Virus record (IMG/VR): IMGVR_UViG_3300009071_000093
Span: 1 to 21,319 of that record
Strand: one strand, 5' to 3'
Origin: a virus
DNA length: 21,319 bases
Numbering within the stretch: position 1 is the stretch's first letter; each line of letters opens with the position of its first letter. The position numbers and the translations under genes are program-made. Under the pieces are notes generated by a model. It was not told the origin of the DNA and did not search any database. It saw nothing but the letters and a program-made list of their open reading frames with translations. Shown piece after piece: positions 8,946 to 18,600 of this stretch.

Positions 8946-11900
8946 ATGCCATCTAAGTACACCACGGTATCTGGTAAGGCCCGAACTTTAGGGCAAGGAA
9001 TACCACAAGCGTTTCCTATACAGTTAGATCCCGCTCCATTCGAAGGGGCCATTATCTATGCAGATGATGGTTCATTAAAGTATTCTGATGGCACCGCATG
9101 GTTAGACATCGGCGCAGGTTTCCAAGGTGTTCAAGGCACTCAAGGTATTCAAGGTGATCAGGGTACTCAAGGCGAATACGGCCCTGGTTTCACAATTATT
9201 GGTTCCGTACCAGATGTAGATGCAGGTGGCGATCCTCAAGCAACTCTCAATGCAGCATTTCCATCAGCAGTTGTTGGTGACGCAGTTATCGATGAAGCTG
9301 ATGATGAACTTTGGATATATGATGGTGTAAATTGGATCAATATTGGTTCATTCAGAGGTGTTCAAGGCTTCCAAGGTATTCAAGGTGTTCAGGGGCTTCA
9401 AGGAGAAATAGGACAAGAAGGTATTCAAGGTTCTAGAGGCTTCCGTGGTGACCAGGGTGTCCAAGGGATGCAAGGTGTCCAAGGTGTTCAGGGCAACTTG
9501 GGTATTCAAGGTATTCAAGGCGAAAGAGGGCCTCAGGGAGTTCAAGGAATACAGGGTGATCTCGGTATTCAGGGTACTCAAGGTATTCAAGGTCCACAGT
9601 CTATTCAAGGTCCACAAGGTACTGATGGCATTCAAGGTGTTCAGGGAAATCAAGGTTTCTTAGGCCCTCAGGGGATTCAAGGTAATCAGGGACCACAAGG
9701 TGTTCAGGGTGACCAAGGAATTCAGGGAAATCAGGGCGTACAGGGTAATCAGGGATTCCAAGGAACTCAGGGTAACCAAGGTGTGCAAGGACTTCAGGGC
9801 ATTCAAGGATTGCCTGGCGAAGAAGGGCTATCAGGAGGCATCACGTATGTCTTCAATTACGATACCGCTCAGAATGGAGGTTCTTCAGATCCCGGCCAAG
9901 GTAATTTTTACACAGATAGTGCTTCACTGGGTTTAGGTACAGGGTTCGTACTGACCATTGACAATTTCAGTGCAGTATTTGAAGCCTTATCAGTAAGTGT
10001 AGAACCGGTTCTTTCTGATATTGCTGCTAGAACAGAGACGATCAAAGGATATCTTATTCTTCGTCAGAGGTCGGATGATGCTCCAGATCAAGCATATACT
10101 TACGCACGGATTGAAGCTGCTGCAGATCAGACTGGTTATTACACTTTAAACTGTTTCCACGAATATGGCGAGACATCGTGGACATCAAACATTAGTAGTT
10201 ACGGCGATTTATTCGAGGTAACATTCGTATTTCCAGGCGAGACTGGTTCACAAGGTGTTCAAGGGATTCAAGGACTTCAGGGCATTCAAGGTGATCAGGG
10301 TACTCAAGGAATTCAGGGCGATCAGGGTACTCAAGGAATTCAGGGCGATCAGGGTACTCAAGGTATCCAAGGTGATCAAGGTGTCCAAGGGATACAGGGT
10401 GATCTAGGTATTCAAGGCACTCAAGGTATCCAAGGTGATGCTGGTGGTCAGGGTGTTCAAGGCATTCAAGGTGATCTCGGGCTTCAAGGTGAGCAGGGAC
10501 AATACGGCGGGCTTACCTTCGTATGGAATTATTCCTCACCAGAAGACTTTACTACCAGTGACCCAGGTACTTCGTCTTTCAAGTTTGATAATACATTTGT
10601 AGGAAGTATTACCAGACTTATCATTGACGACATTCCAGATGATCAATATACGACGCAAATCGACGATTTCTTAGACTATCTTGGAGCAATACCAGGTTCC
10701 ATAAAAGGTCACATCAAGGTATATGAAGACGCTGGTGGCACTGGCCCAAGTGGTCATCACTGGATTATTTTTGAATTCACCGATTGGACATGGAGTACTG
10801 ATGGTACTGGTAAAGATTGGGGTTACTTTGACGTTAATGTCATTGATCATAACCTGGGCACATCCGCTGGGGCTTGGCAAACGCAAGTTGTAAATCCTCA
10901 CGGACCAGAAGCATTTATCTCTTTCATTCCGGCAGGCCCAGCTGGGGTTGATGGTATTCAAGGTGCTCAAGGAATTCAAGGCGTTCAGGGCGATCAAGGT
11001 ATCCAAGGTATTCAGGGTGTCCAAGGCATCCAAGGTGATACAGGGATTCAGGGTACCATTGGCGAAGGCTTAGCTCCATTCACTTCCATCTATAAGTATG
11101 ATGATCAAAATAACGCTGCTGCTGATCCAGGCGCTACATTCTTCCGATTCGATGATGCTGTTTTATCTGGCACACCGATCATGTATATCGATGATCTTGA
11201 TAACGACTCGAATGATTCGATAGGTGCTATTCTCAATTACATGTCAGGACTGCCTTCGGCTCCTTATGGTAGTTTACTATTAAAAAATGTTAATCAAGCT
11301 ATTATTGGTTCAGGTGCTGGGACGCCGTCAGGCACGGCAGAGCAAGGGACCTGGCTTTTAATCAATAATATCACAGATAACGGTGGTTGGTGGACTCTAG
11401 AATTAGAATGGGAATCGGGTAATCTAAATGCGGCTAACCAAATAGCAACATATGGTGACGTGCACCAAATTACATTTATTCCTTCTTCACCTGGTATTCA
11501 AGGTGCTCAAGGTATTCAAGGCATCCAAGGTGATGAAGGTAATACCGGTGCAATCGGTCCTATGGGTGGTCTTGCGTTTGAATATAACTATTTAAATGCA
11601 GATACTGCGAATTCAGATCCAAGTTTTGGTAATTTGAAATTCAACAATACAGATTTAAGTTCTGCTAACGTATTATACATCGACGATCTGGATGTATACA
11701 ATCAGGTTTTCGATTCAATTATCCCATCATTAAATGCTGTTACTAATGTGCCCAAAGGCCATCTCACTATAACGAGTAAGGGCTTTAGAGGATATTATAC
11801 AACATTCGAATATACTGCATTCCAAGATAATACTGGTTGGTGGACAATTGCAGTAGACTATCAAAGTGGTGATACTAACTGGGCGGCAATTGTTGCTGCT

Positions 11901-14900
11901 GAAGGTAATGGAATATATCTGTCATTCCAACCAGCTGGTGATCAGGGTATTCAGGGCACTCAAGGCATCCAAGGTAACGATGGCTTCGGGGCTCAAGGTA
12001 TTCAGGGCATCCAAGGCGACCAAGGTACTCAAGGTATTCAAGGTGTTCAGGGTATCCAAGGTGAAGGCGGTAGTGAAGGTGCTCGTCAGTTTGAGGTAAC
12101 AAATAACGGTTCTTCAGATTATGTTATCGATGGTGTTGGTGGTAATCCAGATATTACTTTGCTCCGTGGATTCACGTATAGATTTAATGTAAATGCTTCA
12201 GGGCATCCTTTCTGGATCAAGACCGACCCAGGTACTGGTACTGGAGATCAATATAATAACGGTGTCACTAATAACGGTGAAGATGTTGGCATCGTTCAAT
12301 TTGTTGTCCCATCCGATGCTCCTTCTACATTATATTACCAGTGTCAATTCCATGGTTCAATGGTCGGAACGATCAACATCAGTGATACTGGGCCTGCAGG
12401 CGCTCAAGGTATCCAAGGTATTCAAGGGATTCAGGGTAACGATGGTGTAGGCGCACCCGGTGGATTCGGTGGTGTTACATTCGACTACACATTCGAAACA
12501 GCTACTACTCCAATGTCTTTGTTTGATGTCGGCAAGATTAGATTTAATAATACCAACGCATCTGCTTCTACTGAAATGTTCATCCACGAACGCGATGACT
12601 CAAATGTAAATATCGAAACTTACCTTCGTACGATTGCTGATTCTACAAGCACGATCAAGGGTCACTTTAAGATCACAGAGGTAAATGATGCAAGTCAATT
12701 TGTATTATTTACAATAGCTGCACTGGCAGAAAATGGTGCTGTATTTACTGTAGACTGTGCATACGTAAGTGGAACACTCGGTACAGGATCCTTTGCAAAT
12801 TCAGAAGATGTTATCATTACATTTGCAAGAACTGGTGATTCAGGTGATGAAGGTAGTCAAGGTACTCAAGGTATTCAGGGCATTCAGGGTATCCAAGGTG
12901 ATTTAGGTCTCCAAGGTGAAACTGGTGCTGGTACTCCAGGTTCTCAGGGCCCACAAGGTATTCAAGGTAACCAAGGTACTGCTGGTATTGGTACTCAAGG
13001 TATTCAGGGGATTCAAGGTATACAAGGCCGTGAAGGCTTCCAAGGTGAAGGTGGTTTCCAAGGTGAGGCTGGCGCTGGTACCCAAGGTACCCAAGGCATT
13101 CAAGGTGACCAAGGTATTCAAGGCGAAGGCATCCAAGGACCTTCTGGAGCATATTACGGCATCAGGTTCGAGTATGATACCTCAACTACTGCTGGTGCAG
13201 GTGTTGGTCAATTCAGAACAAATAACAATACATTACAAGCTTCAACCACATTATATTTCTCTAAGCAAATGTATGATGGTTCTGGTTTTGTTGACAGTTA
13301 TCTTCTTTCTTGGGGCACTTCAAGCTCGACAGTCAAGGGTCATTTGATTGTTAAAGGTACTGATGATAATGCGACTTGGGACGCAGGCGAATTCTATGTT
13401 TTCCCTGTCACCGCTGTTGCAGATCAGTCCACATATATTGAAGTAACTGTAAATGCTGCGATAGATTTTGGTTCTCAGGGCTTCACAGATGCCGACGTTT
13501 GTTACGTTGAATTCTATAAGTCAGGTGATGGAACCATTGGTGCTCAAGGTGTTCAAGGTTTCCAAGGCTTTGATGGTCAAGCAGGTGCGCCCGGCGCTCA
13601 AGGCATTCAGGGTGTCCAAGGTGACCAAGGTGTTCAAGGGCCACAAGGATTCTCTGGTACTGCTGCACCTGGGCTACAAGGTATCCAAGGTATTCAAGGG
13701 ATTCAGGGTAACTTTGGACCTGCTGGTGTCGGACCTCAGGGTATTCAAGGGGTCCAAGGTATTCAAGGTGTTCAGGGCCAATTTGGTGCTGGTGGAACCG
13801 GTGCTCAAGGTATTCAAGGTATTCAGGGCATACAAGGGATCGCTGGCGGTGAAGGTCTTGACGGTAATCAAGGTGATCAAGGTATCCAAGGCAACCAAGG
13901 TATCCAAGGTGATTTCGGTATAGGTGGGGATGGCCCTCAGGGTGTTCAGGGTGTCCAAGGTATCCAAGGAAACCAAGGATTTTTTGGTGGAGATGGTGCA
14001 GCCGGCCCTCAAGGTTTCAGAGGATTCCAAGGTGGTGATGGATTTGAAGGCCCACCTGGTCCAACAGGTGATGATGGCCAAAGTATTCAGGGTGAAAGAG
14101 GTATTCAAGGCTACCGAGGATTCCAAGGGGAATCAGTCATTGGACCACCCGGCGTAGGTGCTCAAGGGCCAATTGGTACTCCAGGCGACCCAGGCCCACC
14201 CGGTATTCAAGGTATTCAGGGACCACAAGGTTTTGAAGGTTTGCCAGGCGGAGACGGTAGTCAGGGCTTCACGGGTAACCAAGGGTTCCCAGGTAATGCT
14301 GGACCACCAGGCCCACCCGGGGTAGACGGCAGCGAGGGCCCACCCGGTGGTGACGGTCCGCCCGGAACCATTGGTCCAGAAGGTCCACCCGGCCCAGAAG
14401 GCCCGAACGGCCCACCCGGTACTCTTGCTCCATTAGCTGCAATACCTATTCCGCTAATTAACACGCCGTTGCCGTTGACCGTATGGGATTCCACGGCTGC
14501 AAGCTTCTACTTCACTCCAGCTGGAATGAATTATAAGTCTGGAGGCAATACATTAACTGTTGATGGTGGTGTGCTGCAACTTACCGGTGGTACATATATC
14601 GATATGACCGGTCCCTTCTCAACACCACACGATTTGCATGGTACTTGGGACTTCTCGAACGCGACCACGGTTGACTTTACTGGTACTACTGTAACAGGAT
14701 TACCTACTGGTGGTAGTAGTTTCATCGATGCTACCAATAGTGTGACAAAGACTGCAGGAAACCTAACATTCTCCGGTGGTTCTATTATCTTAAATGATAG
14801 TGTGCCAATTGCATTCGGAACAGCTAATCCAATAACGGCTTTTGCAAGCGGTGGTGCAAATACCAAGCTTGATATTCAATCAACAAGTGGTGTGACAGGA

Positions 14901-15284
14901 ACAGCAGTACGCTTCCTCGATTCGGGTGGAACAGCTGAACTTAATATTGAATTTGATACTGGTAATGTTACTGCAACCGGTAGTATTAGATCAACATCTG
15001 ATAGTAGGATCAAGGAAAATATTATCACAGTTGACAATGCCTTAGAAAAGGTACTTAACCTTAGAGGTGTCTACTATAATAGAATATCTAATGAAGATAA
15101 GACTCGTGAAATTGGTGTGATCGCTCAGGAAGTACAGAAAGTATTGCCAGAAGTTGTAGGTGAATCCGACGAACTATTGAGTGTATCCTATGGAAACATG
15201 GCCGGACTGTTCATCGAATCTATAAAAGACCTAAAAGCAGAAATAGATATACTTAAGGCTGAAATTGCTGAACTGAAGAAATAA
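8946..15284 (+). CDS. Collagen-like tail fibre with S74 chaperone end, 2112 residues
   Basis: The ATG at 8946 has GAGG at 8935-8938. Residues 1-57 are an N-terminal piece with a [11 protein letters not shown] motif, perhaps the virion-attachment end. Collagen-like segments occupy about residues 58-81, 138-298, 431-522, 664-708, 850-875, 998-1046, 1149-1173, 1297-1402 and 1527-1825. Between them lie a WIYDG module (82-137), six related beta modules (299-430, 523-663, 709-849, 876-997, 1174-1296, 1403-1526) and a cupredoxin-like module (1047-1148). A beta-rich stem (1826-2017) leads to a peptidase-S74-type intramolecular chaperone with SDSRIKENI at 2018-2026 and a terminal coiled coil. Gly-X-Y segments and S74 ends both imply a homotrimeric fibre whose last 95 residues are removed after folding. 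Host recognition is the likely role. Receptor and position on the tail are unknown. Product class is confident. Confidence 0.93.
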   Translation: MPSKYTTVSGKARTLGQGIPQAFPIQLDPAPFEGAIIYADDGSLKYSDGTAWLDIGAGFQGVQGTQGIQGDQGTQGEYGPGFTIIGSVPDVDAGGDPQATLNAAFPSAVVGDAVIDEADDELWIYDGVNWINIGSFRGVQGFQGIQGVQGLQGEIGQEGIQGSRGFRGDQGVQGMQGVQGVQGNLGIQGIQGERGPQGVQGIQGDLGIQGTQGIQGPQSIQGPQGTDGIQGVQGNQGFLGPQGIQGNQGPQGVQGDQGIQGNQGVQGNQGFQGTQGNQGVQGLQGIQGLPGEEGLSGGITYVFNYDTAQNGGSSDPGQGNFYTDSASLGLGTGFVLTIDNFSAVFEALSVSVEPVLSDIAARTETIKGYLILRQRSDDAPDQAYTYARIEAAADQTGYYTLNCFHEYGETSWTSNISSYGDLFEVTFVFPGETGSQGVQGIQGLQGIQGDQGTQGIQGDQGTQGIQGDQGTQGIQGDQGVQGIQGDLGIQGTQGIQGDAGGQGVQGIQGDLGLQGEQGQYGGLTFVWNYSSPEDFTTSDPGTSSFKFDNTFVGSITRLIIDDIPDDQYTTQIDDFLDYLGAIPGSIKGHIKVYEDAGGTGPSGHHWIIFEFTDWTWSTDGTGKDWGYFDVNVIDHNLGTSAGAWQTQVVNPHGPEAFISFIPAGPAGVDGIQGAQGIQGVQGDQGIQGIQGVQGIQGDTGIQGTIGEGLAPFTSIYKYDDQNNAAADPGATFFRFDDAVLSGTPIMYIDDLDNDSNDSIGAILNYMSGLPSAPYGSLLLKNVNQAIIGSGAGTPSGTAEQGTWLLINNITDNGGWWTLELEWESGNLNAANQIATYGDVHQITFIPSSPGIQGAQGIQGIQGDEGNTGAIGPMGGLAFEYNYLNADTANSDPSFGNLKFNNTDLSSANVLYIDDLDVYNQVFDSIIPSLNAVTNVPKGHLTITSKGFRGYYTTFEYTAFQDNTGWWTIAVDYQSGDTNWAAIVAAEGNGIYLSFQPAGDQGIQGTQGIQGNDGFGAQGIQGIQGDQGTQGIQGVQGIQGEGGSEGARQFEVTNNGSSDYVIDGVGGNPDITLLRGFTYRFNVNASGHPFWIKTDPGTGTGDQYNNGVTNNGEDVGIVQFVVPSDAPSTLYYQCQFHGSMVGTINISDTGPAGAQGIQGIQGIQGNDGVGAPGGFGGVTFDYTFETATTPMSLFDVGKIRFNNTNASASTEMFIHERDDSNVNIETYLRTIADSTSTIKGHFKITEVNDASQFVLFTIAALAENGAVFTVDCAYVSGTLGTGSFANSEDVIITFARTGDSGDEGSQGTQGIQGIQGIQGDLGLQGETGAGTPGSQGPQGIQGNQGTAGIGTQGIQGIQGIQGREGFQGEGGFQGEAGAGTQGTQGIQGDQGIQGEGIQGPSGAYYGIRFEYDTSTTAGAGVGQFRTNNNTLQASTTLYFSKQMYDGSGFVDSYLLSWGTSSSTVKGHLIVKGTDDNATWDAGEFYVFPVTAVADQSTYIEVTVNAAIDFGSQGFTDADVCYVEFYKSGDGTIGAQGVQGFQGFDGQAGAPGAQGIQGVQGDQGVQGPQGFSGTAAPGLQGIQGIQGIQGNFGPAGVGPQGIQGVQGIQGVQGQFGAGGTGAQGIQGIQGIQGIAGGEGLDGNQGDQGIQGNQGIQGDFGIGGDGPQGVQGVQGIQGNQGFFGGDGAAGPQGFRGFQGGDGFEGPPGPTGDDGQSIQGERGIQGYRGFQGESVIGPPGVGAQGPIGTPGDPGPPGIQGIQGPQGFEGLPGGDGSQGFTGNQGFPGNAGPPGPPGVDGSEGPPGGDGPPGTIGPEGPPGPEGPNGPPGTLAPLAAIPIPLINTPLPLTVWDSTAASFYFTPAGMNYKSGGNTLTVDGGVLQLTGGTYIDMTGPFSTPHDLHGTWDFSNATTVDFTGTTVTGLPTGGSSFIDATNSVTKTAGNLTFSGGSIILNDSVPIAFGTANPITAFASGGANTKLDIQSTSGVTGTAVRFLDSGGTAELNIEFDTGNVTATGSIRSTSDSRIKENIITVDNALEKVLNLRGVYYNRISNEDKTREIGVIAQEVQKVLPEVVGESDELLSVSYGNMAGLFIESIKDLKAEIDILKAEIAELKK
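10293..10400 (+). repeat. 27-base tandem repeat (DQGTQGIQG unit)
   Basis: Units at 10293-10319 and 10320-10346 are identical at DNA level. The unit at 10347-10373 has a few changes near its end, and 10374-10400 is a more diverged fourth copy. Exact copies inside an otherwise codon-shuffled collagen region indicate a recent in-frame duplication by slippage or unequal recombination. Confidence 0.9.
12084..12389 (+). other. Cupredoxin-like module with type-1 copper ligand set
   Basis: Residues 1047-1148 of the collagen-like fibre differ from the other modules. They contain [17 protein letters not shown], then a [15 protein letters not shown] loop, then FVVPSDAP and [11 protein letters not shown]. 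His1087 (codon 12204), Cys1133 (12342), His1136 (12351) and Met1139 (12360) fall in the order His...Cys-x2-His-x2-Met used by type-1 copper proteins; the x2 spacing before Met is that of amicyanin. The fold assignment is by pattern; copper binding is inferred. I recall related modules in marine phage structural proteins. Confidence 0.7.
14997..15281 (+). other. Peptidase-S74-type intramolecular chaperone domain
   Basis: Residues 2018-2112 open with SDSRIKENI, matching the conserved S-D-x-R-x-K start at which S74 chaperones cut themselves off trimeric fibres and spikes. The segment [23 protein letters not shown] and the [16 protein letters not shown] stretch are the family's usual continuation, followed by a coiled coil ([17 protein letters not shown]). 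The conserved Ser2018 and Lys2023 are present, so autocleavage before Ser2018 is expected from the family. Confidence 0.9.
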
Positions 15285-15300
15285 TCCTCTTTCCGGCATT

Positions 15301-15308
15301 TATAAATA
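15301..15308 (+). promoter_or_regulatory. T4-type late promoter octamer TATAAATA
   Basis: An exact TATAAATA lies in the 46-base gap between two structural genes and ends 22 bases before the ATG at 15331. T4-like phages use this octamer, read by the gp55-type sigma, for late structural genes. A start about 6-7 bases downstream would leave a short leader containing the purine-rich AAAAGAG. No hairpin with a T-run is visible in the gap, so read-through from upstream also seems likely. Confidence 0.75.
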
Positions 15309-15330
15309 AGACTAAAAGAGATTTATTCTA

Positions 15331-15666
15331 ATGGCCTCTAGAGCAAACGTATACATTGATCAAGGAACTGACTTCCGTATTTCCATCGGGTTATCTGACG
15401 ACGATGGCTTGGGGTTGCCTATCAATTCGTACGATTTTTTTGGTAGTATTCGAAAAATATATTCTACCACGAAGATTGCTGATTTTATAATTGAAAAAGA
15501 TGAACCTAGTAGCTCAATCACTCTAGTACTTACTGACGCCGTAACAGAACCTTTAAAGCCGGGCAAGTATCAATACGACGTTTTGATGAGAAAAACATCA
15601 GGGGAGATATCAAAAGTAGTTGAAGGCTTGGCAATCATAGTCCCGACTATTTCCGAGGTCATCTAA
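15331..15666 (+). CDS. Small beta-rich phage structural protein, 111 residues
   Basis: The ATG at 15331 follows AAAAGAG with a 10-base gap; TAA closes at 15664-15666, one base before the next ATG. The protein starts MASRANVYIDQGTDFRISI, continues with an acidic turn (SDDDGLGLPINSYDF), a GSIRKIY strand, an SSSITLVLTDA strand, then PLKPGKYQYDVLMRK and a closing VVEGLAIIVPTISEVI. This looks like a single small beta-sandwich. I recall proteins of this plan (DQGxdFxixI ... GxYxYDxxix ... vxEGxxxVxPxVT) next to fibre genes in phages, without assigned function. The N-terminal domain of the siphophage baseplate protein BppU is a distant alternative that I cannot support. Its tight coupling to the following fibre gene suggests joint synthesis, perhaps as an adaptor. 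Coding status is sure; function is open. Confidence 0.87.
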   Translation: MASRANVYIDQGTDFRISIGLSDDDGLGLPINSYDFFGSIRKIYSTTKIADFIIEKDEPSSSITLVLTDAVTEPLKPGKYQYDVLMRKTSGEISKVVEGLAIIVPTISEVI

Positions 15667-15667
15667 C

Positions 15668-18600
15668 ATGGCCGATATCAATGTGACGGTCAATCCATCG
15701 CAAACGGTAGAGACGTCCACCACTCCGACACAAGATAAGATTACCGTAAAGACAACAGGAAACCTTCAAGTACAAGTAGGTGGCGATCGAACAATCAGAT
15801 CTGCACCGAAATATGATACTACAAGGCCTTTAGTAGCATCGGGTGAAAAGAAACCCATCATTGTCCCCGATTCTGTAGTCCTTGGTGTCGACACAATTGG
15901 TCCTTATATTCAAAGGATCGACGCCGGCCCTGGCATCATAGTATTTCCCGAAGATGATATCGAATCAGCAAATGTTGTCATCTCTCACGCAAATACTACC
16001 ACAGCCACAAGTACATCCTATGCTGATGGCAATTTCATTTCAAATATTGAGATTGATCAGTTTGGCCACATTACTGGTTTTTATTCAAACAATGTAATTG
16101 ATTTTGCATCTAGACTAGAAACTGCTAGAAGTGTTAATCTGGATGGTGTGATATCTGGTAATACCGTCTTCGACGGATCTGGCGATGTCACAATAAGTAC
16201 TTCATCTATAGATTTCACAATAGGCAATACAAGCCTGACCCTCGGTGATTCTGTTGACTCTTTGGAAGACTTGACATCTATATCTGTTGGAGATTTTAAT
16301 ATCTCTAACTCTTCTTTAGTATCTGATAATACTATTATAATACAATCTGGTGGTAATGTCAACCTTTCTGGCGCAACTTTATCAAATATTTCTGATCCCG
16401 CCATAGATTCTGATGCTGCTAATAAATTATACGTCGATCAGCAAATAAATCTTTTAGAGCAGGATCTATTAGATGTTCCTTATCCGATTATCGATACTGA
16501 TGCTGCTAATAAACAGTACGTTGATGATATCTCAAAATTGCTTTCAGAGCAAAATGTAGTTCTTGCTGCAACAAATTTTGCAGACACGGTAGCTTATTCC
16601 ACATATAGTCTCCCAGATACCATCGTCGTAGACCCTACGGCCACTCTTAATGTTGATGATGTTGTTAGCTGGGAACTGGGGGATAAGGTTCTTGTCAAGG
16701 ACAGGTTCTTTAAGAAAGAAAATGGTGTATATGAACTTACACAAATAGGTGGCGCGTCTACCGAATGGTTATTCGTAAGATCTGAATTTGCAGATGAGCC
16801 TAGAGAGTTGCCGGGTTCACTATATGTTGTCACAGATGGTACTCAAAACAGAGATACGGTTTGGATAGCAAGTGTCACTGATGCAGAAAATTATGGTGCT
16901 GCATTTAATGCACCCATAACATTTAAAAAAGTTGCAGGGGATGGTCTATTCACCGGTGGTGATGGTATTGACATCACTGATAACGACATTTCTGTTAATG
17001 TCGATGATACTACCATAGAGATTGTTGGTGATATACTTCAAGTAAAAGATGGTGGTATCACAAACGCTAAACTCGAAAATGATTCTGTTATCATTGGATC
17101 AACAAATCTTACTCTTGGCACCCCAGCTTTAGAAATTCGAAACCTCGATTTATTAGAGGTGTCTCAAATTGATGGGCGTAATAATAGACTCTCACTAGAT
17201 GCGACAGTAATTTTCTCTGATAGTACCGGCGGTTTAGTTATTCCTGTCGGTTCTACCATTCAACGTCCTCCTGCCGAACAGGGAATGATTCGATACAACA
17301 CAACCGACCTGCGGTTTGAGGCCTATAATGGCGCTGCTTGGACTGGACTGGGTGGTGTTGTTGATGTTGATCAGGACACAAGAGTCCAGGCCGAACTCTC
17401 GCCAGGGGCTGATAACGATCAACTCCAATTCTTTACTCAAGGTGTCCAACGATTAATTATCAACGCCGATGGTAATATCGAATACGGTGACAATTCAGAT
17501 AAGTTCACCATAGATTATTCCACAGGCGACGTTGAGATCGCTGGTAATCTCGGTGTGACCGGAGATATCACTCTGGGTGGTAATATCCGGGTTGGTGATC
17601 AAGACGTCGATACGATTGAGGTAATCGCAGACTTCACCAGTAATTTGGTACCGAACGATGATGATACCTATAATATAGGTTCGAGTTCTAAGAATTGGGC
17701 TAGAGTCTATACCAATGTCATTGATAATAATTCGGACGTTCTTACATTTGATATCAGTGGCGCAATAATTGTTCCTGTAGGTAATATAAGTCAGAGACCT
17801 ACAGTCCCAGTTGCTGGCATGATTCGATATAATACAAACGATGTTCGATTTGAAGGATATGATGGTAACATTTGGGCTGGTCTTGCAGGATCAGTTATTG
17901 ACGTCGACCAAGACACTAAGATCATAGCAGAATCTGGTCCGAATGCCGATAATGATCAGCTTCAATTCTTCACTAGAGGAGTTCAACGGTTAGAGATCGA
18001 TTCCGATGGCACGTTCAAATTTGGCAACAATCTAAACGCTCTCACCATAGATGCCTCTTCGGGTTTGGCCACGTTCAATGGCTCCGTCCAGATTGACAAC
18101 CTCTTTATTGTTAATGATACTATTTCATCTTCGACACCCCAAATTGAATTCAATGATATTAAACTCACCGGTGTGGCTAATCCCACATCGAATACTGATG
18201 TTGTTACCTATGACTACCTAGAGAATGGCTCATTCTCTCGCTTCATTCAAGTTATCGATGGAGCGAATACATTCAATTTAGACATTATCAATGAAACCCC
18301 GAAATTGTCTGTCGGGCAAGGAATGCAAGCCTCATTTGCAAACAATGAATTCTCTTGGGGTCTTGCCAATACGGCCGTAGATCCAGGCGTATACGGGGTT
18401 GAAGGATTCATTCCACAGCTCACAGTAGATGCTGATGGCCGGATTCTCACTGCTTTAGATATCCCAGTTGCATTCTCTGCTAATGCTGTTGTTGACTTCA
18501 CTGAATCGACCCAAGATATTGCCGGTCAGATGTGGGAGTTCACAGTCAAGGAAGGCGTCACTGTAATATACAACGATTCTCCGACCGGAAATCCGCCAGA

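Larger units (their letters stand above)
9840..13523 (+). other. Six related beta modules interrupting the collagen-like rod
   Basis: Copies lie at 9840-10235, 10512-10934, 11070-11492, 11571-11936, 12465-12833 and 13152-13523, of 122-141 residues each. They share a scheme: an opening F-x-Y strand, a SDPG-x-G or similar loop followed by F-x-x-N-N/D, a strand ending in YIDDLD or equivalent, then KGHLxI (or KGYLIL), a TGWWTIxV-type strand and a closing ITF-x-P/R strand leading straight into the next Gly triplets. I recognise this module from other phage fibre proteins. Sequence divergence between copies is large. They may be knobs carrying binding sites or trimer-registering discs, which is inferred. 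Confidence 0.8.
9117..14420 (+). repeat. Nine collagen-like Gly-X-Y segments, mostly Gly-X-Gln
   Basis: Segments lie at 9117-9188, 9357-9839, 10236-10511, 10935-11069, 11493-11570, 11937-12083, 12390-12464, 12834-13151 and 13524-14420. In most of them the third position is Gln, as in [13 protein letters not shown], at DNA level variants of GGT-ATT-CAA. The last segment turns Pro-rich ([10 protein letters not shown] type) from about 14040. Phage collagen-like stretches normally form trimeric rods. Scattered breaks of the triplet frame (GAGTPG, GEGIQG, GQSIQG) and one Gly to Ser change at 9600-9602 occur. Confidence 0.95.

Noticed and set aside
10236-10511. Regular direct repeats that might suggest a CRISPR array
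   Set aside because: The repeats are contiguous, in frame and without unique spacers; they encode Gly-X-Gln triplets.
12916-13347. Plus-strand open frame of 143 residues within the fibre gene
   Set aside because: It is another frame of the repetitive DNA, rich in Val-Phe-Lys patterns, and overlaps a clearly coding frame.
13674-14126. Reverse-strand open frame of 150 residues rich in Leu, Asn and Thr
   Set aside because: It is the antisense image of Gly-X-Gln codons, giving low-complexity [10 protein letters not shown], with no ribosome site. The same holds for 12817-13152 and 9348-9653 on the minus strand.
14261-14494. Reverse-strand frame that looks collagen-like (GGPSGP)
   Set aside because: GGT-CCA-CCC type codons read as Gly/Pro on both strands, so it is a mirror of the Pro-rich end of the fibre.
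15285-15300. Possible terminator after the collagen-like fibre
   Set aside because: No stem-loop followed by a T-run can be drawn in the gap.
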